A program made the position numbers and the translations under genes. This document shows, in pieces, positions 48,532-62,640 of a stretch of 64,000 nt of DNA. The stretch's first letter is position 1. Each line of letters starts with the position of its first letter. Under the pieces are notes generated by a model. It was not told the DNA's origin. It did not search any database and saw nothing but the letters and a program-made list of their open reading frames with translations. Source of the stretch: Gadus chalcogrammus (lineage: Eukaryota; Chordata; Actinopteri; Gadiformes; Gadidae). The stretch spans positions 9,562,620 to 9,626,619 of the forward strand of contig NC_079428.1 in the NCBI RefSeq assembly GCF_026213295.1, read 5' to 3'.

Positions 48532-49724
48532 GCCCTTCAGCAGGGAGGTTAGGTCACAGTTGTTGTACACAGTCAAACCCCCAATTGTGTGTGTGTTTGT
48601 GTGTGTGTGTACACGTGTGTGTGTGTGTGTGTGTGGTTGTGTGTGTCTGTTAGAAACGAGCCGAGAGAGGGGGTCTATCGTGACAAATTGGAATAGAAAG
48701 AGGTGGCAGCAACAACCTCAATACGTTGAGGAGGAAAAGTTTGACTTTCGTACTCACAAAAACAAAATGATATTGCTATAAAACAAAAGTTCATTGCGTG
48801 TCCTCAGCACAACACCTGTGTGGGATGATGGTCGTCTGTCTGCGAAGACAGACATAGAGGCAGAGGACAAAGGATTCTGTGGTATTACTTGTACCATAGC
48901 GCTATCCGACTGTGGGGGAGAATAGGCTATCGGTCGGATTACTAAGGGAATTGTAGCATTGTCCGCTATCAGTCCAGGTTTACCTAAATACCTGGGTCAT
49001 CTAAATGCAAAGCTGTCCGTCTGTCTCTCGGGTCACATCCCAGCGCGGCTGCCTTTGTCCTTTGTCTGTGCCCCTCGCCAAAAGTCAAAACCGTCATTCA
49101 TTGTTTTTATATTTCCTACCTTGTAGTTTCGAGGAATACTTTATCAAGGATGCCTACAGGTAGACAGAGGTACAGACATTTGGGATGGGACCCAGAACCT
49201 TATGGGAGTCAAGCCCAATGACGTATGCATGCATAAATATATATATTTAGATATAGATATATAAAAATCATATCAAGAGGTCCTATCTATTTATTTTGCA
49301 TGTTCCAGCCTGGTTCATTATAATCTTAAGACCATGGTGATGTTCGTGGGTATGTGTGTGTGTGGTGATAAAGTTCATCCATTGAAACACAAATCCGAAA
49401 GAAGGGAGGGAGAGAGAAGTACCGAGGTTAAGAGGGAAAAGCGGTTGGGGCCGAGGCGGTCAGAGTTTGCTTGTTTCTACATCTGTCCTCGTCCCCCGAG
49501 CGCGACTCCACCGAGGTCAGGGGTGATGGCCAACACGACGAAAGCGCAGCGATAAGGCTGTTCCCTGGCAGCCATGACAGTTGAGGTGCTGCCAACTTGG
49601 CTCGTCGGTTAAATCCTCCCCTTGTACCGCATATCCTGTCTTCTACGGGCCGCTTCGAGTCAGTTCGCCCTGCTACTAAATTTTCTTCTTCACCATCATG
49701 TTGAGTTGAGCTTTTTAGCTGTAG

Positions 49725-50020
49725 GCTAGTAACAAGTGGACTAGTCTTAGGGCTAGCAAGCGAGTCAGTGGTCTAATTAGCTAAAACTAGCTAGCTAGAC
49801 AGAGTGCTAACTCGCTGTTTGAGTCGGGAAGCTAATTATCAATAACTGGCTGGCTAGGAGGAGGGCTAACTAGCTATAAGTATCTAGATAGTCGGAGGCA
49901 TAACTACATAAAAATAGCTAAATGGTTAGAGGACTAACTAGTTATAAGTAGAAAGCTATTTGGAGGGATAACTAGCTATAAGTAGGTAGCTAGCCGGAGG
50001 GCTAACTAGCTGTAAATAAG
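49725..50020. repeat. GCTAGCTA-type minisatellite
   Basis: Diverged units around GGAGGGCTAACTAGCTATAA and GTAGCTAGC, period about 38-45 bp. Rich in the palindromes AGCT, CTAG and GCTAGC. Confidence 0.75.
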
Positions 50021-50290
50021 AGAAATAGAGAGTTAAAGTCGAGGGGCTGACTTCGCCTACGATTAGACCCTACCTTATCATCACCCTTGGGCATCCCAGC
50101 CCAACTTGTGAGTGTGACACATCTGGAACAGCGGAAAGACTGTCAGCAGCTAATTGCAATGTGTTGGCTCACAGCAACACCACTGTCCGCGCCATCAACG
50201 CCGGCCGGCGGGGGAAATCTTCCCGCGGTCGGGATAAGAACATGCTGTTTGAGCAGAGGGCTGGGACGGCCCTGTCAGGAGAGGGGGCGG

Positions 50291-50291
<1 letters not shown>

Positions 50292-50339
<48 letters not shown>
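50292..50339. repeat. (TG)n microsatellite
   Basis: About 24 TG repeats followed by TTTG interruptions. Confidence 0.96.
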
Positions 50340-50342
<3 letters not shown>

Positions 50343-50635
50343 TTGTGTTTGTGTTTGTGTCCAGAGGGGCCGCTCAAGTGGAGGAGGCCGTTGATAAGAT
50401 AACCTGGTGGTAGGCCTTTCACCAGGCTGGGTTTATATTAGCAAGTGTTTTAAGCACGCTTTGGAGAACGCCACATCGGAACAGTGGCCATAAATATCTG
50501 TTCTAATGAAAAACCAGCGCATTGTTTTGTATGATGGCAAAGGAAAGCACGTTCACACTGGACTGACAAACACACTCTACCAGTACAGATATAGAAGGCA
50601 TGGTGGAATAAAAACAAATGCTTGATCCATCAGTA

Positions 50636-50636
<1 letters not shown>

Positions 50637-50729
<93 letters not shown>

Positions 50730-50750
50730 GTGTGTGTGTGTTTGTGTGTG
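50637..50750. repeat. (TG)n microsatellite
   Basis: TG tract with one CG and one TTTG interruption. Confidence 0.96.
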
Positions 50751-50860
50751 CGCACAAGCATGTGTGTGTTGAGTTGTAAGGCAAGTGCACGTGTCGTGCG
50801 CGATGCTGTTTTTCTTTCTTTTTTTAAGCCAAAAAATTCCGCACTGACCTACTTTAGAGT

Positions 50861-51126
50861 GTGGAGGGGGAAGAGGAGGAGGAGCAGAGGAGCAGGCGAG
50901 GAGGAGAGGAGTAGAAGAGGAGGAGAAGAAGAGGAAGAGCAGGGGAGGGGAGGAGCATAGGAGCAGAAGAGGAAGAGGAAGAAAGGAGGGAGAGAGGAGG
51001 GGAGGAGCCGAGAAGCAGAAGAGGAGGAGGAGGAGAGGAGGAAAAGAGGATGAGAAGAGAAGAGGAGAGGAGGAGGAGTAGGAGAGGAGGAAGAGAAGAG
51101 GTGGAGAAAAGGATAGGAAAAGGAGG
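50861..51126. repeat. polypurine GAGGAG-rich tract
   Basis: About 265 bp of almost only A and G on the + strand, irregular GAGGA/GAAGA units. Mirror-like purine tracts of this kind can form triplex DNA. Confidence 0.88.
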
Positions 51127-51897
51127 TGTTGAGGGGGTTCAGGGGAACAACAGTCTTAAATGATTATTAAAACCCGTCACAGCCCTGGTGCAGTTCCATC
51201 TGTTTCCACGACGATACCGACGACCGAATTGGCAGCAGCAGCCTGGGTGTCTCATTATCTTATGACCGCAATATTTTATCATTGCGTCGCTAGTCAATCC
51301 ACTAGTCCAGGGAATATACACCAGGACTAGTCATGGCCAGTCACTCTTACTTGGCTATTCACTATTACGATTTAGTCATCTAGTTAGTAGACACTTCTAT
51401 CCGGAGAGTCTTATAGTGAATTCAGACACATGTTAACAAGAGCACAAACGGTTTAGGGGGCATCTCTGTCTACGATGCCTAACACAGCTTCAAATGGACA
51501 TCGGGATCCAAATCCCGAACAGGAGCTTGGAATCAAGCACTCTAAACAACCTTTTTTTTCTCTATTCCCCTTCACTTAACCCTTCCTTTTCTCTCTCTAA
51601 CTTCTTTTTTTTCCTCTCCCATCCTGGTTCGATCCTCTGCTGGGCTTGTCGCAAGTATGTTGCTAATCCAGGGCTTCGAAATAAAAGTGTGAGGGGCTTC
51701 CGGAAAGAGACCAGAAGAGTGATTGAGATTGGCCTTAATTGCAAGCCCACAAGGCCTTCTAGGGGCCTGGGCCCTGTCGCTCGATATATAAAGGCCCAGA
51801 AGAACAAAAGAAAACACTGTGTGAAAATAATGAAAGAGGGCGAGAATGAGAGAGTGATGATTTAAAAGAAGGAAAGCATGAAAGTTCAAGGGATGAG

Positions 51898-52047
<150 letters not shown>

Positions 52048-53478
52048 AGAGACAACGATAGCAAGAGCAAGAGACAGAGAGAGAGCAAGGTTAGAAAAGA
52101 AGGAGTAAATAAGAGGGTCAGGAAAGAATGGAGGGAGAGTTAAAGATAGAGAGGGAGAGACGAAAGTGGAGGGTTTGGGAGTGCCCTACTTCCTGTTGTT
52201 CGATTGTTTGAAGATTGTGGCTATTAGCACAATTGGTATCCATTTTTGGGAGCATGTCAGGAGAACTCCACTCGTGTATATCGGTTAAAGAAGAGAAAAT
52301 GGAGGGGAAAGACAAAAATACATAAAAAAACGAGATTAAAGACTCACACACGCCTAATACAGACTCAGCCCTAATGCGTACTGAATTTTTATCCACACCG
52401 ACACCTTACGATCCCGGTCCAAAAAAAGGAACAATGAAACAAAACAACAGAAGATTAGACGGACGAAAAACAAAAAGAAAACCCTGGCTTTCTTCTCCCC
52501 TCTTTAGGAAACAAACCACACTCCAAATGGCAGCCATTTTGTCTGCCTTCCTTGTGTTTTTCCCGCCTTTTCCCTTGCTTCTTGTAACGCTAAGCGAATG
52601 GGAGGGAGGAATCGGGAGCCCGGCCAGGACGCGCTGGCGTATTGGCAGGCGGGGAGACACGAGACAGGACTACGCGTGACAAATGAGCGTGTCACGGGGA
52701 TGCAGTCACGGCGACCAGCTAAATCCCTTGTCTCCCGCGGCGACGAAAGCCGTGGCCTCCTATTGGCTGGGACGGAGCCGTAGCACGAGTCACTCTGGAC
52801 ACAAAGACGGTTGAGTTTGTCTCTCTTTCTGTCTTTCTAATCTTACTGTTTTCCTCGTATAAACATACTCTCTGTCCGAGTCCCGGCTTATGTAAGCACC
52901 TCAAGGGCCACATCAGCGCGCATGCGGTGAGTAAACCCGTCCAGCATTGTGCAAACACACCCTCCTATGGGATGGACCCCGCCGTGTTAGCCAGCAGATG
53001 CTCACGTTCATTGGGACAGCGTGGAGGCAGGTTTGCTCGGCGGTGAGTCGAGATGGTGCCAGACCAAGCAGACAGGCACCCCTCCATTAACTCAACATGC
53101 TGGGCTGGCACACTTTTACCAGCCAACCCCCCCCATCGCCTACCCACACACTCCTTCCCACCTCCAGCACCACCCCCTCAGTCTGCCAGCACTCCACCCC
53201 CCCCAGCCCCCCCTCCGTCTGCCAACCCTCCACCACCCCCCTTATGGTCCTGACAGTTCCGCTTCAGCCACCTGCTTAGTTACTGATGGAGGTGTGAGCT
53301 AGCTCTGTCTTTGTGCCCCCGTCAAAAGCTGCTAAACTGGCTTGAGAACGTTGTTGGGATTATTGCTGTCGTTGTGTAGATGTTTATGGATTTTTGTTTA
53401 TTTAATGAACTGATCGGTGTTGTTTGGATTGGTTGTACATTATTATTGTTTATCTTGTTTGAAATGAACATGGAGCTC

Positions 53479-53516
53479 GCTCTCTCTCTCTCTCTCTGCC
53501 TCTCTCTCTCTCTCTG

Positions 53517-53570
<54 letters not shown>
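53479..53570. repeat. (TC)n microsatellite
   Basis: TC tract with two TGCC interruptions. Confidence 0.95.
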
Positions 53571-53573
<3 letters not shown>

Positions 53574-54399
53574 AGGGGGTGATGGAGGAATGGGGGCTTG
53601 GTCTTAACAATGCCAATTAAAGTCCTTGTCATTTGTAATCCCGACCAGACGGAGGAGGCCTACGGTCTTCTGCAGTCACCCTAATGATGCTTAAATTCAC
53701 CCCGCATGCCAACCGCTTCCCCCAAGCTGTTGCTAGGGGATAGGGGATTATTTCAGAAGGCAATAGATCAGTAGAGGTTAGTGGGAGTGTAACACACTGG
53801 TCTGACGTCAGCACCATGGACAGCTCCCGTATGGTGATGCACAAAACGCTCATTTACCGATTGGTATTTCACATGAATATCATAAAAATTATCATGTTTA
53901 TATAATAGCTCGCTCATCCCCAGGCCTCAAAAGCCGCAGTCCTAGGAGGTTGGGGCTGGTAGTTAGTTAGTAAGTTTAATCAGACTTGCACCAAATACCT
54001 TGGGCGGATTCTGCCACTTCTGGAGTGTTTTAACGTTTTTACTTGAATACCTTTTTGCCCTCTTGTGATATTGCATCACATTTTTACTTTTTCATATTTT
54101 GTGTTTTTGAGAAAGGCTTGTCACGGTCCGATTAATTGCTCCGAGTGCGTGTGTTTGTGTGTATATTTATGTATTATATTCCCTCCACAGGGGTGAGCGA
54201 TAATTAAATACAGGGATGGGTGAGTGTGTGTGTGTTTGTGGCGTGTGTGTGAGAATATTTGTTTACCGTTTCACGGGTGAGCAAGCGGAGAACTTCACCC
54301 ACTGCTTTCAGTTTTTTGGGGGCTGTCAATCAAAGCTAACTGGCAACAGACAGAGATCAACACACCACCAAACACACACTCTCTTTGTCAGTGTAAGTC

Positions 54400-54403
<4 letters not shown>

Positions 54404-54487
<84 letters not shown>
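54404..54487. repeat. (TG)n microsatellite
   Basis: About 42 uninterrupted TG repeats. Confidence 0.97.
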
Positions 54488-54490
<3 letters not shown>

Positions 54491-55908
54491 CGCTCTCTCC
54501 CTCTTTCTCACAAACACACACACACAAAGTTTCTTCTCCTTCGATCAAACATTGCATTAAAACTAAAGCGCTAACGATGACAACACAGGAAATATATTAT
54601 TTTTGGTACAGATAGCAAACTAAGTGTTGTTGTTCCAGTCTGTTGAATGACAGATAGAGAGAGGGGGAAGATATCATGTAAGAAAATGGGGAGGAGGGAA
54701 AGGGAGGGAGAGCATTGGCGGACCCCGAAGAGACCGCAGCGTCTGGAGGAAATGTCAGCCAGGGGCTACAGATGTTTTCTCTTCATGGCTGAACAAACTG
54801 ACCTTTTGTGACCCTTTAAACCTGTGCTTGTTACTAAACATTTTTCTATTCCTCCGTTCCCGTTCCCTCAGCTCATTGTCTGTTTACGTGTATGTATAAC
54901 GGGTTTTGCTATTAGCATTTTTCCATTCAATTCAAGGTTACGATTCTACCTTGGCGGCCATGTTGTTTTCTGTTACTTTCTCCTCTACCAAACAAACCCT
55001 TGGCCTTCGAAACATAAACCAAAATACTTTATAAAACATAGATTAAACACATTTGACCAATTCTATACGTAGAATGAATTACTGCAGAAAAAACACATAC
55101 AACAACAAAAACGGTTTGGAAGATACACAGACCCAACAAAACAAAGCAAAACTATTTCACGGCCATATTGGCCCTGGCGGCGATTCAACAGAGTCCACAG
55201 GGCTGCTTAAGGAATCTAATATATTTGCATATATGAATGCAGTTCTTGAGTCTGCCTGTCTAATATTCACTCCATTCAACCTTATTGCAAAAAAATGCGA
55301 CTGTCGACCACAAAGTCTACCCTCACGCAACACATCTCCCAAACTAACCACCCATCGAAGTAAAAACTGAATGAATAAACATTTTAGCAAACTGCATTGT
55401 CTTATTTTTACCCTGCCTTTAAAACTCTCTAAGTGGAGTAAGATAACTTTTCGAAAAACTTTGATACAGGAGACAAATTGTCCTGTGCGAAAACACAAAA
55501 AACGAAATGACTTTTTTCTCACTGACATTTCACTCCCTTAGGTTCTGATTCTGCCGACGGGGTTGTCGTGGTGATGTCGGATCGCGGGCGGCAGGAGAGA
55601 TTTCTCTCGTCAGTGGCTCCAATTACCCGGGCCGGCCCGGTTGACCTCATGAATTTAAACATGCTCATGTTTCCCAAATTCTGGTTCACACTTTGACTGG
55701 GGCAGTAAAAACTCGGTAAAGGCACACGATAAGGCACTGCTTGCCAAAGAGATGACGCGTCGAAAGCCATTTCCCTTTTTATTTCTCCCTCTTAGTTTCG
55801 CTGTGTCACGGTCAAACGGTCCGGCCCGTCTCTCTGTCTAACCGGCTCGCGTCTTCTCCCATCGTTTTGCATTGTCTCCCCTTCTCTCCCCTTCTCTCTC
55901 GTTGACTC

Positions 55909-55938
55909 TCTCTCTCTCTCTCTCCCCTTCTCTCTCGT

Positions 55939-55994
<56 letters not shown>
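55909..55994. repeat. (TC)n microsatellite
   Basis: The segment CCCCTTCTCTCTCGTTGACT is also duplicated at its left edge. Confidence 0.95.
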
Positions 55995-55997
<3 letters not shown>

Positions 55998-56146
55998 CTC
56001 ACTGTCTCACTGTCTTAATTGTGTAATTGGTCTGTGTAATGCACTCCCCGCGCTGTCTCACCTCTGCGCCGTCTCCCCTCCGTTTCGGTGTTTAAGCTTC
56101 TCCCCCCGATAAGCATCTGTATTCAGATCTGCATCTCGGCCCAGAA

Positions 56147-56170
56147 GGGGGGGGGGGGGGGGGGGGGGGG
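56147..56170. repeat. poly(G) tract
   Basis: Run of 24 G. Confidence 0.95.
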
Positions 56171-57005
56171 AGAGGAGACGGAACGAGGGGAAGGGGTGGA
56201 ATGGAATAGAGGGGTGGAAAGGGGAGACGGCCCCTCATGAATATAAAGAAAAACGCTGGAGATTAGAAAGAGGACGGAGGCGGAAAGAGATGTGAAATTT
56301 CCCTGCCACTTTTTTTTTTTTTTTTTCTCGCTCGCTCGCTCCGGGATATAGAAACGAAGGGAAGCCAAGAAATATATACGGTACGCTGGGGAAGTTGGGT
56401 AATGTATTCAGAGGAGGATCTCTAATGAGGGGACTGTGTTACGTAGAACAGAAGGAAAGCAAAAAGGAGATAAGTAAAAGATCCCAAAAACAAACAACGA
56501 AACACTCCCCTGTAGCTGCTGGGATAGAAATTGGCCCCAAACACCAGTCAAAAATGACCCAGGTCTGTGAATGGAAACAACAAAGTCTGCAAATGTACTC
56601 AGAGTAAAGTTAAAACGGCTGAAACAACCGACACGCTCAACGCTCGGCGTTCGCGCAATCAAAACCTTTTGGAATATCTCCCGACGCCTACGATGTTTAC
56701 AGGCGGTCCGCTCCCCCTCTCCATGCGAGGACACTAGGGCCGGACTAGCTAGAGAAGGGCCTCATGCGATGCACATCTCTGAATAATTGATACCACGCCC
56801 ACGAACCGTCCAAAGAGCGTAGGCGGGGCTCGCGGCCGCAATCAAAAGCGGGCGCAGGCCGCGGTCGTCCCAGACGTGCCGCCCGGGTGCTCTGTGTGTA
56901 ATTACAGCCGACCGGGACCCCGTCTCAAAATCTGTCAGAACAGCCGACGCTAAGTCGGCAAATAAGAGAGTGCAGGCGTGGGAGTAGCGGTAGGAGTCGT
57001 GTGTG

Positions 57006-57009
<4 letters not shown>

Positions 57010-57058
<49 letters not shown>
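57010..57058. repeat. (TG)n microsatellite
   Basis: About 24 TG repeats. Confidence 0.96.
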
Positions 57059-57059
<1 letters not shown>

Positions 57060-57407
57060 TGTGTTGGAGGGCGAATTTGAGAGCAAGCGGTATTGAAGTG
57101 GAGGGCAAAGAAGTGCTTCCAAACATAAACATGCATGAGCACACATACGCAAACACACACACACGCACACGCACACACACACATTGAAGAATAATAAAAC
57201 AAACAAACAAACAAACAGACACACACACACGCCTACAGACACACTTATCCGTCCACAGAGGTCAAGCGTACAGGAGAAAAGGCCCTTTGTCAGTTCCCTT
57301 TTCATAGGCTCCAGCGTTCCATTAATAAGTCATCAAGTGCTTGAAACAGCTCGCCATTGAAACACCCGCCAAGCCTATTCTGGTCACCTGTGGGCTTCCA
57401 GTCTCCA

Positions 57408-57516
<109 letters not shown>

Positions 57517-58095
57517 ATTCTCTTCTTCAATGCACTACGGGACAGTGAATGGGTGACGCATGAAGAAAATAATGAAAAGAACCAATTTGGTAATAAACAA
57601 ACACACAACCCCAGCAGGAAGTGAGTAATAGGCCAAAGCCACTTACCTGTTTATGGTGTCGGCGAAGAGGGGAGAAGCGCGCGTCGGCAGCATTTTGGGG
57701 GAGGGAGATGGGGGAGGGAGATGGGGGAGGGAGGGAAGAGGGGGAGAAGGGGAGAGACAAAGAGAAATGGGTTAGTTTGTGAGCACCTGGAGCGAGGGGC
57801 GTACGGGTGGAGGGACGGTGGGGTAGGGGGACGGGGCCCGCAGCCTCCGCTTTCACCACCCCCACCACCCCCACCACCACCACCCCCACCACCACCAGCG
57901 CCGAGTTGCTCCGAACATTCATCAAGGGCGGCCATAAATTCATCACTCGTTCATCATACTTAAGACGTCCTCCTTGCTCCGCGGTCGGCCGCTAACTAAT
58001 GTCGCCCTATATGCAAAGTCATTAATCCAGGGCAGGAGGGAGGGGAGGCCGAAGAGAGAAGACAAGCGGACACTATAAATTAGAGCCGGGGCTCG

Positions 58096-58100
<5 letters not shown>

Positions 58101-58163
<63 letters not shown>
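58101..58163. repeat. (TC)n microsatellite
   Basis: About 31 TC repeats. Confidence 0.96.
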
Positions 58164-58166
<3 letters not shown>

Positions 58167-58924
58167 CCTGTCTCTCCCTCCCCCTCTCTCCCTCCCTCCC
58201 TCTCCTTGGTCTCGCCTTTTAGGACCAGGAGACGAGGGCGAGAGACGGCGGGGGTCACCGCTACAGGTGCCCTCGCGGAGGGCGTTTTATTCCGGCCCCT
58301 CCCGCATCGTCTGACCGCATATGAGTCAATTTGGGTATTTTGAGCACAGTGCTTGTGGTGGAGGAACACGCACACACACACACACACACACAGGCACAGG
58401 TAGAGACTCACACACACACACACACACACAGACACACACGTGCAGATACACACAGATACAGACACACACGCACACCCTATCACCCTCTTAGGCCTTCATC
58501 ATTAGTGTGGTCCGGTCTTGTTGGGCGAGCTACATCCGCGGTGTCAGAGCGAATGTGAACGAGGCGGCACCCCCTGGGATTGCAGTCCCACTCAGTTTGG
58601 TTTAGGCCCGCCCCCTGGTGCATGTTCACCCAAAGTGTGTGTGTGTGTCTGTGATTGTGTGTGTGTACAGATTTTGAAATACATATAATAGAAAGTCCTA
58701 TGTATATTTTTCCTGTTATTGATTCCCTGCTTTGATTGTCCCCCGCCCCGCTAAGAAACAGCTTTGGACCAAAGCGACGGCTCACAGAGTGAACGCTGAA
58801 GCCACACAATAGGCGCCAGATGATGTCACTTCACATCAGCTCACGTGCTAAGCGGCTCACGGGGGAACGGTCGAGGCCAGCACCGCGCGCTTGACTTCAA
58901 TAAGGGTCAGTTTCACCTGGTACC

Positions 58925-59060
58925 CACTTGGCTAAGCCGTCTGGCGGGCTCACCGCCTAGCCGATAGCGACTCTGGGTTCACTCCTGAAACCTGCCTCTC
59001 ATTCAGCCAACGTTCTTCGCTCTCTTCACTGTAATGTGCATAAAAAGGCACCCATAAGTC
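58925..59060 (+). mobile_element. tRNA-derived SINE
   Basis: TTGGCTAAGCCG contains a perfect Pol III A box (TGGCTAAGCCG); CTGGGTTCACTCCTG about 46 bp later is a good B box. A non-tRNA body ending CATAAAAAGGCACCCATAAG follows, typical of SINE layout. It differs in sequence from the arrays at 21-27 kb. Confidence 0.6.
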
Positions 59061-59853
59061 CCATAAGAACAAAGTAATAATATAATAAATGATTTCAATA
59101 TTAATAGTTCGGTTCCAGCGGGGAGATTTAAGCAGTCTCTGCTCCTTATTAATAAATAAACGCGTCAGGCGATTCTGTGACCGCTGTGCAGCAAAGCGGC
59201 ACCGAGCAGAAGGAAAACATTTCTGTCCTCTGAACCGCCCCAAACCAAGCCCATAACTGTAGCAGTACTGGGTACGGGCAGAGTTCCAGGGACACTACAC
59301 CGGCGTTAAATGTTAATAAACAGCCATCTTGGAGAGAGGAGAGTACCGCAAGCTCCTAGGTCTGCTGCGTAGCAAGCGGCTGCCAGGCCATAAGAAAACA
59401 CTTTTTGATTATGCTGAAGTCGTGCTTCTGGCTCCGCGCTTTCCTAACTATCTGGGTCAACCGGAGAAGATATTGGGATGGGCTGGTGTGTGTGCGAGTG
59501 AATTTGTGTGCATTTTTGTATGTGTGCGTGAGTGTGCATATTTGTGTGTGTGTGATTGTGAGTGTCTTTGCATATTTGTGTGTGTGGGTGTGCATGTGTG
59601 TGTGTGTGTGTGTGCATGTGCGTGGATGCATGAATTTGTGTGGGTGAATGAATTTGTGGGGTTGTGTGTGTACCTGTGTGCCTGAGTTTCTGTATGTGTG
59701 TGTGTGTATGTGTGTGTGCCTGTGTGTGCGTGCGTGCCAATTTGTTCATAGGACTAGAAGAAATGATGAGGGAAGAGGTCCATACGTGGTTGTGCTCACT
59801 GATTGGTCAAAAGGATGAGCAGATGGGTGGTGGTGCCGGTTAGTGCACAATCG

Positions 59854-59864
59854 TGCGCGCGCGC

Positions 59865-59954
<90 letters not shown>
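59854..59954. repeat. (GC)n-(TG)n alternating tract
   Basis: About 14 bp of alternating GC runs directly into about 44 TG repeats, a strong Z-DNA-forming pattern. Confidence 0.95.
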
Positions 59955-59955
<1 letters not shown>

Positions 59956-61404
59956 TGGGCTCGGATATTCTCCATTGTTCCCTGGAATCCGCTCTTAAAA
60001 AGATTCACATCAAAGCGAACCGGTGACAGCTTTGTTGGCCATTCGGATTTGGTAAAAGAGAGAGGCAGCGAGGTGGAGATATTGAGGGAGTCAAAGAGAC
60101 AGCGGGAGAAAGAAATCTAAAAAGTAATTTATCGGATCGAAGTAGATTTACTTTGTATTGAGAATATCGTAAACGATATGAAGGATGTAAGAAAGAGAAG
60201 GAAATGAATCTCGGAACCACTCTCATCCGTCAGACAGGGTGCCTTCCTAAGTGTTCCATGTATCACACTCACACAAACACACACACACACACACACACAC
60301 ACAACCTACTATCTGCATTAATGGAGTGAAAGTCTGTGAGCTCAATTCAGATAGTGAGCTATCTTCTCCCGCTCAATCCCATTTGCTCGATGGCCTCAAA
60401 ACCCCCCTTCCTCTCCTCTCCTGCTCTCAACACTTGCATTGCATTGCTCCTCCCCTCTCCTCCCCCCTCTCCTCTCCCTCCTCCCTTTATCTCTCAACAC
60501 CTCCTCTTCCTCTTATCGGGTCCCCTTGTATCTCCTTTCACTACGCCTCCACACGCATCCATTCACATCGGGGAGACAGACCGACCAGAGTCCTAACAGC
60601 CGCATTTAAGAGTCGATAGATCAATCGATGCAACTTTTGAAACTTCAATACTAGGATCGGCATTGATCGAGCAGCAGTAGTAAGGTTCAAAGTGTATCTG
60701 GATGCACCGCTCTATTGATTGTGTTAATGGCAATAGTGAGCATTGAGTGATGGTTCTGTATTCCTATTGGAATTAGATTTTGACGCAGGCTTTTGTCATC
60801 AGAAATGTTCATATTCGAGTTCGTACATTTGCAGTTCACACATGTCTTAATCACACGTCTCTCACACAAACAACATGACAAATACACACAATTGCACTAA
60901 TGATGATCTAGAGGTTAGTCCTAATGAGGAGGAGTTCTGCCGTGGAACGATGTTAGAATGGACAGCTTGTCCGAATATTGCCTCAGGAAGAAATACCACA
61001 TTTTCTCTGGCTTTTGTGCTTTCAGAAACTGAACAGAGATAATATTGAATTGAGTTCTTTGGCCTCATTACAGAAAAGAACAAGCGAAAAAAGAGTTGAT
61101 AGACGGATCAGAGTCAACTTTAACGCCCCTAGCTACCTCGTTACTGGCTGTCTCACACTCACAAACACACACTCACTCGCTCACACCCACACACACACAC
61201 GTATACATGACATTATCATGGTGTTCTGGTGTGTGTTTTTTTTGCAGCTGACATTTCGCAGACCTTCCACTTTATTAGCCTCATGTAAAGTTTGATTATT
61301 AATATACCCCCTCTCTCTGTCTCTCTCTCTGTCTCTCTGTCTTTCGCTTTCTCTCTTAGTTTCTTTTTTAAACCATATAAAATGCCAGGAGACGCCCTCA
61401 GGTT

Positions 61405-61407
<3 letters not shown>

Positions 61408-61472
<65 letters not shown>

Positions 61473-61636
61473 TGTGTGGTTGTGTGTGTGTCTGTGCGCT
61501 TGTCTGTGTGTTTGTGTGAATGTGTGATAGTATGTGCTTGTGTTTGTGTGTCTGTTTGTGTGTGTGCACTTGTGTGTGTGTGTGTGTGTCGTAGTGTGTG
61601 TGTGTGTGTGTGCTTGTGTGTGTTTGTGTGTGTGTA
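61408..61636. repeat. (TG)n microsatellite, long and interrupted
   Basis: Pure TG to about 61469, then TG with CT and TT interruptions. Confidence 0.95.
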
Positions 61637-62051
61637 TCAGCAGAGGAATGGCTCTTCGACCTGAGGCAAAATAACAACCATGAGGAGGAGGATGGAGAAG
61701 GAGGAAGAGAAGGAGTGGTGGTAAAAGGTATATTAGAGCTCCTCTGGTGCAAATAAAGAATGAATCAACAACAGGCAGAGAGAGAGAGAGAGAGAGACGC
61801 CCGGATCACTGTCGCAAAACATAGAGTCACCCCCTGCCTGACTTCCACCGCCTCAAACCACACAACAGAGGGAACACGGTGAGCGGGCGCCAGGGCGACA
61901 GGGCACACATGTTGGATCATGGGCCCCCGGCTGACCTCGCCGGGCCCCCAGCGGCAAACCAGAAAGAAAGAGAAAGAAAACTGAAAATTGTATAGGAAGC
62001 GATGTAAAAACAACACGTCTGGCCGCCCTTAAGGAAGAGGTGTCTGCGAAA

Positions 62052-62053
<2 letters not shown>

Positions 62054-62094
<41 letters not shown>
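62054..62094. repeat. (TG)n microsatellite
   Basis: About 20 TG repeats. Confidence 0.95.
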
Positions 62095-62095
<1 letters not shown>

Positions 62096-62509
62096 TTTGC
62101 GTGACGCTAACAGTGTGTGGCGTGTGTGTGCGCTTGTATGTGTGTTTTTATGTGTGTGTGTTTGGAGTACACGGCAGCAACAAGCACAAGCGTGTTGATT
62201 TGTGGCACGATGGTGAATTATTCAGAAGACCCCTAAAGCCCCTAGTACGGCCTCCTGCCATGGTGATGGGGGGGGGGGGGGAGGGGGTCCTGACTCTGCC
62301 CCAGGCAACTGACTCTGTGTCTCTTTCTATTATTTACTGCTTCTAGCTTTATTCTCTCTCTCTCTCCCCCCATATCTCTCTCTCTCTCTCTCTCTCTCTG
62401 GAAGTGTGCGTCACCCTGGCCCATCACCTCTCGTCACCAGGACGTCAACAACCCCGTGCTTCAGCCGGATTGGTTGCTTTTCCAACTAGGGGGTTAGAAG
62501 GGTGGGGAT

Positions 62510-62640
62510 GGATGTGGAGGTGATGGTGATGGTGGTGGTGGAGGTGGTTGAGGTGATGGTGGTGGTGGAGGTGGTTGAGGTGATGGTGGTGGAGGTGAGG
62601 GAGGGCAGCCACGTTGGGGGGGGGGGGGGGGGGGGGGGGG
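62510..62640. repeat. GGTGAT/GGTGGA repeat ending in poly(G)
   Basis: Imperfect GGTGATGGTGGTGGAGGTGG units (period about 36), then a G run at 62617-62640. Confidence 0.9.

Noticed and set aside
57527..57946. Possible extra nrxn2 exon ending at a CAG|GTAAGT donor on the - strand near 57654
   Set aside because: A good donor match exists, but no acceptor is near and the frame resembles no neurexin segment.
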